A stretch of DNA of 64,000 nucleotides from Rummeliibacillus sp. POC4 (GCF_003576525.1 NZ_QWUA01000011.1:1-64000); one strand, 5' to 3'; numbered from the stretch's first letter, positions 35,844-45,943 are shown. Notes: generated by a model not told the origin, from the sequence alone. Program-made: numbers and translations.

Positions 35844-36842
35844 GTGACCGTAACAATTTATGATGTTGCTAGAGAGGCAAATGTTTCAATGGCAACTGTG
35901 TCTCGTGTTGTAAATGGTAATCCAAATGTTAAACCGACCACAAGAAAAAAAGTACTCGATGTTATTGCAAAATTAGAATATAGACCAAATGCGGTTGCTC
36001 GTGGCTTGGCAAGTAAGAAGACTACTACAGTAGGCGTTATCATTCCAGATATTTCTAATATTTTTTATGCTGAATTAGCACGCGGAATTGAAGATATCGC
36101 TACAATGTATCGCTACAATATTATTCTTTCCAACTCTGACCAACGTGAAGAGAAAGAATTACAATTATTAGATAATATGTACGGCAAACAAGTTGATGGT
36201 ATTGTCATGATGAGCGATCAAGTGAATGATGAATTATTAAAGAAAATGAGTCATTCGCCAGTTCCGATTGTATTAGCAGGTTCTATCGATGAAACTCATC
36301 AAACACCATCTGTTAATATTGATTATTTGCAAGCTGCTTATGAAGCAGTTAAACATTTTATCGATAATGGACATAAACGAATCGCATATGTTTCTGGTCC
36401 ATTTACATCTACTATTAACAAAAAATACAAATTTGAAGGTTATAAAAAGGCCTTAGATGAAGCTGGTATTGAACTTGATGAAAATCTAGTAGTAGCTGCT
36501 GAGGATTCCTATGATAGTGGTCTGGAGGACTTCAAAACATTAAATAGTTTACAAAACCCACCAACTGCATTTTTTGCAGGAAGTGATGAATTAGCAATTG
36601 GAATTATCCATGGTGCATTAGATTCAGGGAAAAAAGTTCCGGATGATTATGAAGTGATCAGTTTTGAAAACTCAAAACTTGCGCGGATGGTTCGTCCACA
36701 ACTTACAAGTGTTGTTCTACCGCTTTATGATATAGGTGCAGTATCAATGCGTTTACTAACAAAATATATGAATAAAGAACAAGTAGAAGAAGAAAACTTT
36801 ATATTACCGCATCGTATTGAGGATCGAAGTTCTACAAAATAA
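35844..36842 (+). CDS. ccpA: Catabolite control protein A
   Basis: LacI-family regulator of 332 aa and master of carbon catabolite control; with HPr-Ser46-P it binds cre sites. The N-terminal HTH reads [22 protein letters not shown], followed by the hinge helix [15 protein letters not shown] with the intercalating leucine/alanine context of the family and a periplasmic-binding-like core. GTG start at 35844 after agaggtg. It is convergent with acuC, as in B. subtilis apart from the missing motility genes between them. Confidence 0.94.
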   Translation: MTVTIYDVAREANVSMATVSRVVNGNPNVKPTTRKKVLDVIAKLEYRPNAVARGLASKKTTTVGVIIPDISNIFYAELARGIEDIATMYRYNIILSNSDQREEKELQLLDNMYGKQVDGIVMMSDQVNDELLKKMSHSPVPIVLAGSIDETHQTPSVNIDYLQAAYEAVKHFIDNGHKRIAYVSGPFTSTINKKYKFEGYKKALDEAGIELDENLVVAAEDSYDSGLEDFKTLNSLQNPPTAFFAGSDELAIGIIHGALDSGKKVPDDYEVISFENSKLARMVRPQLTSVVLPLYDIGAVSMRLLTKYMNKEQVEEENFILPHRIEDRSSTK

Positions 36843-36844
36843 CT

Positions 36845-36897
36845 GAAAAACTGTTTCGTTTTCCATCTTAGAATGGGAAAGAAACAGTTTTTTTTTA
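36845..36897 (+). terminator. Terminator between ccpA and acuC
   Basis: Stem aaaaactgtttc (36846-36857) / gaaacagttttt (36881-36892) plus inner gttttccat/atgggaaa pairing, with T-run. Confidence 0.88.
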
Positions 36898-36959
36898 TGT
36901 GAACGCTAGTATTCTCATTATAGTTTTATAATATAATCAATGTATTATTTGGGCGATAT

Positions 36960-38156
36960 CTATATAAGTTCACTATTCTTTGAACGAATAGGAAGTAATG
37001 CTTTTTCTAATATTTGTTGGTTCTTTTCAGTTATTTCTGTTTTACGTGGAATGGGATCATATAGGTTCTCAGGATCCGTCCAAGTTGGTATTAACGTTAC
37101 TGGTGATTCTTTTTGCCATTTATCAAGCCAAGCTTTTGGGAGATTTCCGGTGGGTAAAGCCTGATCGGTCATTTCCATCCAGATGAATGACCATGCGCGT
37201 GGAACCACTCTCCATATATCATATCCACCACCGCCAACAGCAACCCACTTACCGTCACAATATTTGTGAGCAAGTTCATGTGCAAGTTTTGGAATCTCCT
37301 TATAGATATTCATAGTCCCATATAAGTGTGTTAAAGGATCTAAGTAGTGCGCATCTGCCCCATTTTGAGAAAGAATAACATCAGGCTTAAAATGATCTGT
37401 GATTTCCCGAAGTGCTGTTGTATATACTTCTAAGAAGGATTCATCTTCCGTGAAGGCATCTATAGGGAAGTTAAAGGATGTCCCATATCCTTTTCCACTG
37501 CCTCTTTCAGTGATTGTCCCGGTCCCTGGAAATAGATAGCGACCAGTTTCATGAATAGATACAGTACAAACATTTGGTTCATCGTAAAAACTCCATTGAA
37601 CCCCATCACCGTGATGTGCATCTGTATCAATATATAAGACACGTGCATTGTATTTTTTTTGCATGTATTTGATAGCAACCGTACTATCATTATATATACA
37701 AAATCCTGAAGCTCGTCCTTTAAAACCGTGATGGAGCCCACCTCCAAGATTTAATGCATGTTCTGATAGTCCTTGCATGACATAATCGCATGCAGTAAGT
37801 GTGGCTCCTACAATTTTTGCACTTGCTTCATGCATATTCGGAAAAATGGGCGTATCTTCTGTTCCAATTCCAAAAGGTTCTCCTTGTTTTTCGGTAAGTT
37901 TTCCATGACCAGCCATTTTAACAGCATTTATATACCGAATATCATGTCCTAGAAGAAGCTCTTCTTCTGTAGTATTACGCGGTTTAACAATATTTGATGG
38001 ATTAAGCGCATTTATACTAGTCAGAAGGTCAATCGTTAGTTCCAAACGTTTTTGATTAAATGGGTGTGTATCTGAAAATTTATAGTCTAGTTGTTCTGGT
38101 GAATATATAAAAACAGCTTTATTTATAGACGATTGATACCCGGCATATTTGGCCAT
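36960..38156 (-). CDS. acuC: AcuC, protein (acetyl-CoA synthetase) deacetylase
   Basis: Histone-deacetylase superfamily enzyme of 398 aa. In B. subtilis it removes the acetyl group that AcuA places on acetyl-CoA synthetase. Active-site features: GGGLHHGFKG (catalytic His pair), DTDAHHGDGVQ (zinc Asp/His), and the late GGGGYD. The ATG at 38156 lies 34 nt inside acuB; no later in-frame start codon precedes the conserved VFIYSP, so the overlap is probably real and implies coupled translation. Confidence 0.93.
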   Translation of the reverse strand: MAKYAGYQSSINKAVFIYSPEQLDYKFSDTHPFNQKRLELTIDLLTSINALNPSNIVKPRNTTEEELLLGHDIRYINAVKMAGHGKLTEKQGEPFGIGTEDTPIFPNMHEASAKIVGATLTACDYVMQGLSEHALNLGGGLHHGFKGRASGFCIYNDSTVAIKYMQKKYNARVLYIDTDAHHGDGVQWSFYDEPNVCTVSIHETGRYLFPGTGTITERGSGKGYGTSFNFPIDAFTEDESFLEVYTTALREITDHFKPDVILSQNGADAHYLDPLTHLYGTMNIYKEIPKLAHELAHKYCDGKWVAVGGGGYDIWRVVPRAWSFIWMEMTDQALPTGNLPKAWLDKWQKESPVTLIPTWTDPENLYDPIPRKTEITEKNQQILEKALLPIRSKNSELI

Positions 38157-38773
38157 AACACATCAAATCCTTCCTTGCGTAAATCATCGATTATTGGAAG
38201 TGGATTCATGACTTTTACTCGAATTGAGAGAATCCTTTTTTCTTCATGTTGAGAGTCAGGATAGACGAGTACACTCAAAATGCTTGCATGATGTTTTGTA
38301 AAAACTTTTGTAACATCATGTAGTGTACCGGCTTGATCATTAACGCGAATTTCAATTTGAGAGCTGGGCCTAGTGGCGCCGGTTATTTCGATATATGTGT
38401 ACAATAAGTCATTAGTAGTTACAATACCTACTAATTTTCCTCCGCTTACAACGGGTAGGCATCCTATTCGATTTTCATAAAAAATTAATGCTGTTTCTTC
38501 TACAAAATCAAGTGGATGACAAACTATAGGATTTGTAATCATCAATTTTTCTAAATTTTGTTCGTATATATTTTCTACAGTTTTTTTTACTAGGGGAGAG
38601 GGAAGTGCATTTTTTAAATCTCTTTCAGTTAATAACCCAACTAAATTATTTTCGTCATTAACAATTGGTAAATGGCGAATTTTATTTGCTCTCATAATTC
38701 TTAGTGCATCTTTAATCGTATTATCTGATTTCAATGTAAAAATCTTTGTTTTCATTATTTCCTCGATTAACAT
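38123..38773 (-). CDS. acuB: AcuB, CBS-pair and ACT domain protein
   Basis: Protein of 216 aa with two CBS domains (about 1-130; IRHLPIVNDENNLVGLLTERDLK and GCLPVVSGGKLVGIVTTNDL) that usually bind adenine nucleotides, and a C-terminal ACT-like domain (IEIRVNDQAGTLHDVTKVF). It is needed for growth on acetoin or butanediol in B. subtilis, mechanism unclear. The ATG at 38773 follows aaggggtgg and matches the homologue's N-terminus; the longer frame does not. Confidence 0.92.
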   Translation of the reverse strand: MLIEEIMKTKIFTLKSDNTIKDALRIMRANKIRHLPIVNDENNLVGLLTERDLKNALPSPLVKKTVENIYEQNLEKLMITNPIVCHPLDFVEETALIFYENRIGCLPVVSGGKLVGIVTTNDLLYTYIEITGATRPSSQIEIRVNDQAGTLHDVTKVFTKHHASILSVLVYPDSQHEEKRILSIRVKVMNPLPIIDDLRKEGFDVLWPNMPGINRL

Positions 38774-38800
38774 TAGATCCACCCCTTCATTGAAGATCAA

Positions 38801-39433
38801 TCAATTCATATAACGATTCATAATACGTAATTGGTCGAATTTTTTGATAGACTTTTGATCAACACGTTTCCCAATCCTAACCATTAAGCAATTAGCGGGA
38901 TGGGAGGAAATCTCAGGATCATCTGTTGCCGCGACTTCCAATCCTCCTGCCTGCATCATTTTTTCCATAACTTTTCGGTATTGCCAGACATTCAATCCAG
39001 TTCTTTTTAAGTCCCAATGCCAATAATATTCTGTTGTAATGACAATATAATCCTCCATAGCATCATCCATCATTGCTACTTGTAAAATGCTTTTTCCTAC
39101 ACCTGTTCCACGAAATTCGGGGGCAACCTCTATAGCACCTAATTCTAATAGATTCTCCATATTGCCTTCTGACCAACGCTCGAGAGGATCAGGATAAAGA
39201 AAAGTTGCATATGCAATGATTGTGTCATTTAATCTTGCAATAATCATTCGTCCCTCTGGAAGCTTCGAAATTTCTATAATGGCAGCAAATTGTTGCTGAG
39301 GTATTCTAAAAGCGGTCAAACCTTCATGGAATTTGAGTCTTTGAAGCACATTGGTTGGTACTGGGCCTTCCACTAAAATCGTTCCGTTGGGGATTTCAAT
39401 TTTTTTTGAATTATATTTTCGCAGATGCTCCAT
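38801..39433 (-). CDS. acuA: AcuA, protein acetyltransferase
   Basis: GNAT N-acetyltransferase of 210 aa, the same length as the B. subtilis protein. It acetylates and inactivates AMP-forming acetyl-CoA synthetase at the active-site lysine. The acetyl-CoA loop is visible as VAPEFRGTGVGKSIL. First gene of the acuABC operon. The usual divergent partner acsA is absent here; a class A PBP gene occupies that side. Confidence 0.92.
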   Translation of the reverse strand: MEHLRKYNSKKIEIPNGTILVEGPVPTNVLQRLKFHEGLTAFRIPQQQFAAIIEISKLPEGRMIIARLNDTIIAYATFLYPDPLERWSEGNMENLLELGAIEVAPEFRGTGVGKSILQVAMMDDAMEDYIVITTEYYWHWDLKRTGLNVWQYRKVMEKMMQAGGLEVAATDDPEISSHPANCLMVRIGKRVDQKSIKKFDQLRIMNRYMN

Positions 39434-39598
39434 ATATCCACATCCTTATTTTACTGTTTTAATTCATTATACATGAGTAAAGTAGAAAAAAACTTCACAA
39501 ATGAGAATATTTTGTGTACTTGTGTTGCTTCGCTAATCGTTGTAAATGAGTAGAATGCCTATTTGACTTTTCATCCACACTGCCAATTCATAAGAAAA

Positions 39599-39645
39599 GA
39601 AGGACATTACATATTAGTCGTTTAAAATATGTAATGTCCTTCGGA
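39599..39645 (-). terminator. Terminator after the class A PBP gene
   Basis: Stem aaggacattacatatt (39600-39615) / aatatgtaatgtcctt (39626-39641); read on the minus strand it is followed by cttttctt. Confidence 0.82.
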
Positions 39646-39676
39646 TTGTGCTTATTTAATTGCTTTCTTTTAACAA

Positions 39677-41416
39677 TTATTGACCGTCTTCTTCAGGTTT
39701 AGGATTTACATTATTGTTACCACCGTTGGCTCCTGTGCCACCTGAGTTATTTGAATTTCCGGATCCATTTGAATTTCCATCTGAATTGCCCGATCCGTTT
39801 GAATTTCCGGATCCATTTGAATTATTTGACCCGTTTGAGTTATTATTACCGGAATTATTATTAGAATTACCGGCATTGTTATTGGATTGGTTTGAGTTAT
39901 TCGAGTTGTTTGAGCTATTCGAATTTCCAGGTCTGTTAGAATTACTACTATTGTTAGCGTTAGTGTTATTAGATCTAGAATTATTTTGTTTTTCCTTCTC
40001 TTTTTCTTTTTCTTTTTCTTTCTCTTTTTTCTCTTTTTCTTTTGCACCAAATAGTTTTGAATAGTCTCCACCAAATGGACTTAACATTTTTTGTTTAAAG
40101 GCATTCGATAAACCGCCTCCAGAAAATGCTGTTTCAGCACCAGGTAGCATTACATTCGCGTTGAATAAATCTGTTCTTGCATTTCCTGAGCATGCATTTG
40201 TAAGAGCATTACCTGTTATGCCACAGAACGTTTGGCTAACAACGCCAGCAGGTTGTGTGAATGTTTTACCATTAGCAGTAGCTAATTTTGGATTTGTATC
40301 GTAAACTGCATTCATCAATCTTGCCCATAGAAGGTTTATCCGTGTACTTGGTTGACCGTAAACACCATTAGCTTGGTATAACGTTTTAGGTTGGTCATAC
40401 CCCATCCAAACACCTAAAGAAATATCTGGGTTGTAACCGACTAACCATACGTCTTTATATTCTTGAGATGTACCGGTTTTTGCGGCGAAATCTGCTCGGA
40501 ATTTTAAATTGCTATTCGCGGTTGTACCTGTACCTTGTTTTAATACATCACGTAGCATATCTGTTGTGATATAAGATGTTTGTTTACTATAAACAGTTTT
40601 AGATTTCACTTTATGTTTATAGACTGTCTTACCGTTGCTATCTACAATTTTAGAAATCATATAAGCATCAACAAATTTGCCTCCATTTGCAAATGTTGCA
40701 TATGCATTTGTGTTTTCTTCAATTGTGACACCATTTCTTAAAGCACCGATAGAAGTTGCATAGTTTGTGTAATCACTATCATCTAAACTTGTAAAGCCAT
40801 TTCTTCTTAATAATCCAGCGGGTCTGTGGTTAATGATTTGTGCATACAACCGAATAGCTGGTAAGTTTTGAGAATCTTTTAAAGCCTCGCGAGCTGATAT
40901 TAAGCCACGTTCATCTGTTTCAGTATAGTTAGAAGGTGACCATCCATTTATGCTGAATTTAACGTCTGCTACAGGGCTACCCGCACCGATGACACCATAT
41001 TGAATGGCAGGTGCATAGACAAGTAAAGGTTTCATAGTAGAGCCGTTTGAGCGTTTTGCTTGTGTAGCGTGATTCGTAGCCTCTAATTTATGGTCTCTAC
41101 CACCGACAAAACTTAAAATTTTACCTGTCTTATTTTCGATGACGATACTACCGACTTGAACTGGATCAGGAACATTCGTTACTTTACCCGTTTCAGAATC
41201 TGTCACTTGTTTAGTGAAAGTTGCACCATAATATGGGAAATTATCTTTTACCTTTTGCATCGTATCATACATTTTTTTATCAATAGTTGAGTATATCTTA
41301 TATCCTTTTGAACGTAATTCACGATCTGCAAGGATTTTATATTTTTCTTTCAGTTTAGCTTCATGGGATAAACGATCAACATCAATGCCATCTTTTTTAG
41401 CTAGAATCTTAGCCAT
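39677..41416 (-). CDS. Class A penicillin-binding protein, C-terminal (transpeptidase) part of a split gene
   Basis: 579 aa from ATG 41416. It carries the peptidoglycan transpeptidase: SxxK as STMKPLL, SxN as SQN, and KTGTS with the LVGYNPDISLGVWMGYD segment. The C-terminal 130 or so residues are a Lys/Glu run followed by a long Asn/Ser/Gly-rich tail, expected to lie outside the cell. Translation from this ATG would lack the membrane anchor and so give a cytoplasmic, useless enzyme. The frame is open from the stop at 41546 to this ATG, so the true protein is the continuation of the next entry. A weak aaagag site precedes the ATG. Treat as the 3' piece of an interrupted gene or of a sequence error. 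Confidence 0.8.
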   Translation of the reverse strand: MAKILAKKDGIDVDRLSHEAKLKEKYKILADRELRSKGYKIYSTIDKKMYDTMQKVKDNFPYYGATFTKQVTDSETGKVTNVPDPVQVGSIVIENKTGKILSFVGGRDHKLEATNHATQAKRSNGSTMKPLLVYAPAIQYGVIGAGSPVADVKFSINGWSPSNYTETDERGLISAREALKDSQNLPAIRLYAQIINHRPAGLLRRNGFTSLDDSDYTNYATSIGALRNGVTIEENTNAYATFANGGKFVDAYMISKIVDSNGKTVYKHKVKSKTVYSKQTSYITTDMLRDVLKQGTGTTANSNLKFRADFAAKTGTSQEYKDVWLVGYNPDISLGVWMGYDQPKTLYQANGVYGQPSTRINLLWARLMNAVYDTNPKLATANGKTFTQPAGVVSQTFCGITGNALTNACSGNARTDLFNANVMLPGAETAFSGGGLSNAFKQKMLSPFGGDYSKLFGAKEKEKKEKEKEKEKEKEKQNNSRSNNTNANNSSNSNRPGNSNSSNNSNNSNQSNNNAGNSNNNSGNNNSNGSNNSNGSGNSNGSGNSDGNSNGSGNSNNSGGTGANGGNNNVNPKPEEDGQ

Positions 41417-41548
41417 AATCTCTTTTGCACGATTTTCAATTTCATATGTTACATATGGATATTTTTCTTCAGGACGAACTTCTGGTTTACGGAAATCCTT
41501 TTTAATGTTGTATTTTAAAGCTTTCTTATATTGTTTTTTTTTTTTTTA
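41417..41548 (-). other. In-frame stop plus A14 tract splitting the PBP gene
   Basis: On the coding (minus) strand, ACA-GGT is followed by T and 14 A's, so the next codon is TAA (41548-41546), then four AAA codons and CAA-TAT-AAG. The 44 codons on to ATG 41416 stay open, in frame with both pieces, and encode a typical PBP linker (ALKYNIKKDF, EEKYPYVTYEIE). Homologues usually read ETGYITKKQY here: same codon count, with Y-I-T replaced by stop-K-K. Confidence 0.8.
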
Positions 41549-42409
41549 ACCTGTTTCATGCATACGATATAAAACCGTCTTCATTCTGTTAATGCCAAGT
41601 TTTAAATTATCTGCGTCTTTCAGTTTTCCGCTTTGTGTAAAAGGTGTATAGGCATAAGGAGATTGTGGAATCCCCGCGATATAAGCAGATTGTGCAAGAT
41701 TTAGGTCTTTCGCACTTTTATTAAAAAGTCCTTCAGCAGCTGTCTCAACACCAGCAATATTACGCCCACTTGCATTTCTACCATAAGGAATAACGTTTAA
41801 ATAAGCTTCCAAAATCTCGTCTTTGGTCATAAAGTGTTCTAAACGCATAGCTAAGAGTAATTCTTTTGCTTTTCGTTCATAAGAAACTTCATTGGTCAAA
41901 ACTTGGTTTTTTATTAATTGTTGTGTCAATGTGGAACCACCAGTTTGAGTATTGGAGTTACTCACATCTTGCAAAATCCCACGTACGACTGCTTTAGGTA
42001 CAATTCCGTTATGTTGATAAAAGTACTCGTCTTCAGTGGCTAATACTGCATTGATGACATTAGGTGATACTTTTTTTAATGTTGTCTCCTGTCTTTCTAA
42101 GTCTGTCCTCATTTTCCCTAGATACTTATTACTAGCGAAATAGAGGGTACTCGTTTCTTCGTAGTTAAAAATTGTGTTACGCATTTCAGTCTTGGGACGT
42201 AATGGTTCGTCTTTTACAAGCGAAGCGAAGTAACCAGCACCGATTGAACCAACAAAAACAAATCCCATTGAAACAAATAGTATAAAGATTAAAACTAAAT
42301 TCCAAGCGACACTCGAAGTAATGCGGAAATATTTCATCCATGTGGTTTTTGATAATTCATCAATTTTTTGATTTATATTGGCTATCCATTCTTTCATCTT
42401 TTTGATCAC
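41546..42409 (-). CDS. Class A penicillin-binding protein, N-terminal (glycosyltransferase) part of a split gene
   Basis: 287 aa with a cytoplasmic start, one transmembrane helix (about 30-58) and the GT51 peptidoglycan glycosyltransferase domain. Motifs: ATEDEYFYQHNGI with the catalytic glutamate, GGSTLTQQLIKN, RKAKELLLAMRLE and EAYLNVIPYGRNASG. The frame stops just after RMHETG at a TAA that begins a poly-A run. As it stands it could make a membrane-bound monofunctional glycosyltransferase. In homologues the protein continues into the transpeptidase encoded by the next ORF in the same frame. Confidence 0.85.
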   Translation of the reverse strand: MIKKMKEWIANINQKIDELSKTTWMKYFRITSSVAWNLVLIFILFVSMGFVFVGSIGAGYFASLVKDEPLRPKTEMRNTIFNYEETSTLYFASNKYLGKMRTDLERQETTLKKVSPNVINAVLATEDEYFYQHNGIVPKAVVRGILQDVSNSNTQTGGSTLTQQLIKNQVLTNEVSYERKAKELLLAMRLEHFMTKDEILEAYLNVIPYGRNASGRNIAGVETAAEGLFNKSAKDLNLAQSAYIAGIPQSPYAYTPFTQSGKLKDADNLKLGINRMKTVLYRMHETG

Positions 42410-42832
42410 TCGACCAATGTCAAAACTCTAAATCTCTATATAAATATATAAAGATTGATGATGCATTTTTGACAGAAGCCTACCTCCTTTAAATGTTTTC
42501 AATGAAATAACCATTGTTGCATCCATCAATGATTTTTCTATACAGTTATTATTGTTTTAGAAGAATGCTAATTCTATGATGTTTTGTCATATGATTAATA
42601 GCTAAGCCATTAATCATCATGAAGCTAATTGAATGTAAAATAGAAATATAGCAATATTGATATATTTGTTATATGTTCAGATTTTACATATTCTGTTGCA
42701 ATTATTCCTTTCTACAACAGCGTTATTTAAGCACTTTTTTCTGAAGATAACTATACTTTCAAAATTTTTTTGAATAACCTTCTAAAATATTGTCTATTAT
42801 ACCATAATACGAAATGACAATAATAATACTTA
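42410..42832. other. Gap between the PBP gene and the tyrS promoter
   Basis: No gene or RNA recognised. Very AT-rich; it must hold the minus-strand promoter of the PBP gene, which I cannot place with confidence. Confidence 0.4.
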
Positions 42833-42860
42833 TTGACAACTACTTAAAATGAAGTACAAT
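42833..42860 (+). promoter_or_regulatory. Sigma-A promoter of tyrS
   Basis: ttgaca (42833-42838), 16-nt spacer, tacaat (42855-42860), immediately upstream of the T-box leader. Confidence 0.75.
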
Positions 42861-42867
42861 AGTCATT

Positions 42868-43105
42868 AATATAGTTTTCTTGCGTTGAACGATGCGCAGT
42901 AGTGATCCTATTCCCTGTATAGAGAGCTAGCGGTTGGTGAAAGCTAGTCAAAGTATGGACGCGAATTACACATCTGGAGCGAGAACGTAGCCGCTGCGAT
43001 AAAGCGATTGAAGCGGAAGAAAAGTATTTTCTTCAAGCTGGGTGGTACCGCGTTAAATTTGACATTAACGTCCCTGCACATAGTTGTGTAGGGGCGTTTT
43101 TATTT
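42868..43105 (+). promoter_or_regulatory. T-box riboswitch, tyrosine-specific
   Basis: Leader RNA that senses uncharged tRNA-Tyr. The T-box core ggtggtaccgcg is at 43041-43052. A stem I region at about 42888-42985 carries the specifier TAC (42967-42969) in the gcgaattacac context, i.e. a Tyr codon. The terminator stem aacgtccctgcaca / tgtgtaggggcgtt (43068-43098) is followed by T's. Binding of uncharged tRNA should favour the antiterminator and switch on tyrS. Confidence 0.93.
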
Positions 43106-43167
43106 TCATTTATAAGTTCTAGGAGACCTAGCTGCAGAAATCAAAAAAATTTGAGGAGGAAATTTAA

Positions 43168-44436
<1,269 letters not shown>

Positions 44437-44479
44437 GTCGTTATAGAATTTATGCCTTATAGATAGTTGTCCGTTTTTT

Positions 44480-44528
44480 TTAAGGTGGCTTAAAGGGAGT
44501 TTTTATTACCTTTAAGTCACTTTTTATA
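44480..44528 (+). terminator. Terminator after tyrS
   Basis: Stem aaggtggcttaaagg / cctttaagtcactt within 44480-44524 (one G·T pair), followed by ttta. Confidence 0.8.
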
Positions 44529-44635
44529 TTTAAAAATTAAAACGAAGGATCAAAATTCAAGCAAAACAAAATGTGGGATGTCAGTGGAGGAGTATTAGAT
44601 AAAGAAAGTATGCATATTGTCTAGGTTAACGGATA

Positions 44636-44884
44636 TTATAAGCTTTTTAGTCTTTCAATGATCTTCATTGCATTATTAGGGTCATATCCAAGTACCCATG
44701 CATCATTAATGCATGTTTGTGGGGCACCCAGGCGCCCTGTCTTTTCCATCAAAAATTGAGCTATATTAGGATCGTTGTGAATATTGACCACTTTAAAGTC
44801 TATATTTTGTTCTTTTAAGAAATTTTTCATTAATTCGCAATAGCCACAGTTCGTTGTTGAATATACTGTTACATTTAATTCCAT
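44636..44884 (-). CDS. Glutaredoxin-like thiol-disulfide protein
   Basis: Redox protein of 82 aa with CxxC (TTNCGYCELMKNFL), a cis-Pro region GAPQTCIN and a helix at the end: a glutaredoxin/NrdH fold. The sequence GYC resembles glutaredoxins; Bacillales lack glutathione, so the electron donor may be a thioredoxin reductase or bacillithiol. The start at 44884 is set by an aaagggga site; the longer frame is not supported. Divergent from cstR, with G-tracts between them. Confidence 0.85.
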   Translation of the reverse strand: MELNVTVYSTTNCGYCELMKNFLKEQNIDFKVVNIHNDPNIAQFLMEKTGRLGAPQTCINDAWVLGYDPNNAMKIIERLKSL

Positions 44885-44993
44885 AAAAATATTCCCCTTT
44901 CCTTGAAATAAATAATGCATATACATTTCATTTTAAGAACAATATACTATTAGGGGTATTGAAATGCAAAGTATTTATTTCCTATCTCAATTC

Positions 44994-45022
44994 TTGACAT
45001 AATACTATAAGGGGGATAATAT
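44994..45022 (+). promoter_or_regulatory. cstR promoter with embedded G-tract operator candidate
   Basis: ttgaca (44994-44999), 17-nt spacer, taatat (45017-45022). A run of five G's (45011-45015) sits between the -35 and -10. CsoR/CstR family operators are G-tract based, so binding here would block RNA polymerase. A second ggggta lies at 44953-44958. Confidence 0.5.
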
Positions 45023-45061
45023 CGGTACGAGTTATACATAAAGTTTGTAAGGGGTGAACAT

Positions 45062-45325
45062 ATGGAATACAACAATCAAATTCGAAATCGTTTAAAACGA
45101 TTAGAAGGTCAATTAAAAGGCGTTATCCGAATGATTGATGAGGGAAAGGATTGTAAAGATGTAGTTACTCAATTATCTGCTTCACGTTCTGCAATTGATC
45201 GTACGATTGGCTTAATCGTAAGTACCAATTTAGTACATTGCATGTCAGATGAAGAACGATTACATGAAAAGGATAAAGAAGTACTGATTAAGGAAGCTGT
45301 CGATTTACTAGTAAAAAGTCGATGA
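45062..45325 (+). CDS. cstR: CsoR-family persulfide-sensing repressor CstR
   Basis: All-helical repressor of 87 aa in the CsoR/RcnR family. It has cysteines at C31 and C60 and, four residues before C60, N56 where copper sensors have the third (His) ligand. That is the CstR dithiol arrangement: in Staphylococcus aureus C31 and C60 form polysulfide cross-links, releasing DNA. The stretch EGKDCKDVVTQLSASRS is very close to CstR. The following rhodanese gene supports a sulfide/persulfide role. It is not a copper sensor on this evidence. Confidence 0.85.
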   Translation: MEYNNQIRNRLKRLEGQLKGVIRMIDEGKDCKDVVTQLSASRSAIDRTIGLIVSTNLVHCMSDEERLHEKDKEVLIKEAVDLLVKSR

Positions 45326-45470
45326 TAACATAAGGGTAAGCCAAACATCATTAGTAGGAAGAATCGAAATGATATATATAATTTCAATTCAGGAGTTACA
45401 ATAACCGTGTGATTGTACTTTTATAATTGGATAAAGTAAATAAGAAACTTTTAAAAGGGGAAAAGATAAA

Positions 45471-45767
45471 ATGAAAACTATTACACCAGATGAAGTATTA
45501 AAAAAAATAGACGAAGGACAAGAAATTAACATTATCGATGTTCGTGAACCTGAAGAAACAGCTACAGGAAAAATTAATATTGCGCAAACAATTCCATTGG
45601 GAACACTTGAATTCCATTTAGAAGAATTAGATAAGAATCTTGAATATATTATTGTTTGCCGCTCTGGACGCAGAAGTGCACAAGCAACATCGTTTTTAGA
45701 GGAAAACGGATATAATGCTACTAACATGGAAGGTGGAATGTTAGCTTGGGAAGGACCAATTGAATAA
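45471..45767 (+). CDS. Single-domain rhodanese
   Basis: Sulfurtransferase of 98 aa, a single rhodanese domain with the catalytic loop IIVCRSGRRSAQA, whose cysteine carries a persulfide. Early part NIIDVREPEETATGKI is typical. It follows cstR by about 145 nt with its own ribosome binding site (aaaagggga) and ends in a terminator. It likely passes persulfide sulfur to acceptors in the cytoplasm, under CstR control if co-transcribed. Confidence 0.92.
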   Translation: MKTITPDEVLKKIDEGQEINIIDVREPEETATGKINIAQTIPLGTLEFHLEELDKNLEYIIVCRSGRRSAQATSFLEENGYNATNMEGGMLAWEGPIE

Positions 45768-45790
45768 TTGGTAAATACCTAAAAATAGTG

Positions 45791-45830
45791 TGAGTTGCAG
45801 ATTAAATACTGGTCTGCAGCTCTTTTTTGT
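45791..45830 (+). terminator. Terminator after the rhodanese gene
   Basis: Stem gagttgcaga (45792-45801) / tctgcagctc (45813-45822) followed by tttttt. Confidence 0.85.
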
Positions 45831-45943
45831 ATAGGTAGTAATATAGATTTTATGTAGTATACACTTAACAGGCCAGGCAATAAATAACCTGGCCGATGCA
45901 TTGTTGAAGAATATAATATTACAAAGAAATCAGCACCGAGTTA

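Noticed and set aside
39706-40074. Long ORFs on both strands over the PBP tail
   Set aside because: They are shadows of the Asn/Ser/Gly-coding low-complexity DNA.
41534-41547. Rescue of the PBP gene by transcriptional slippage on A14
   Set aside because: The TAA begins with the T before the run, and upstream and downstream pieces are in the same frame, so slippage inside the run cannot remove the stop.
45062-45325. Copper-sensing CsoR annotation
   Set aside because: The third copper ligand (His four residues before the second Cys) is Asn, and the sequence is closer to CstR; the neighbour is a rhodanese, not copZ/copA.
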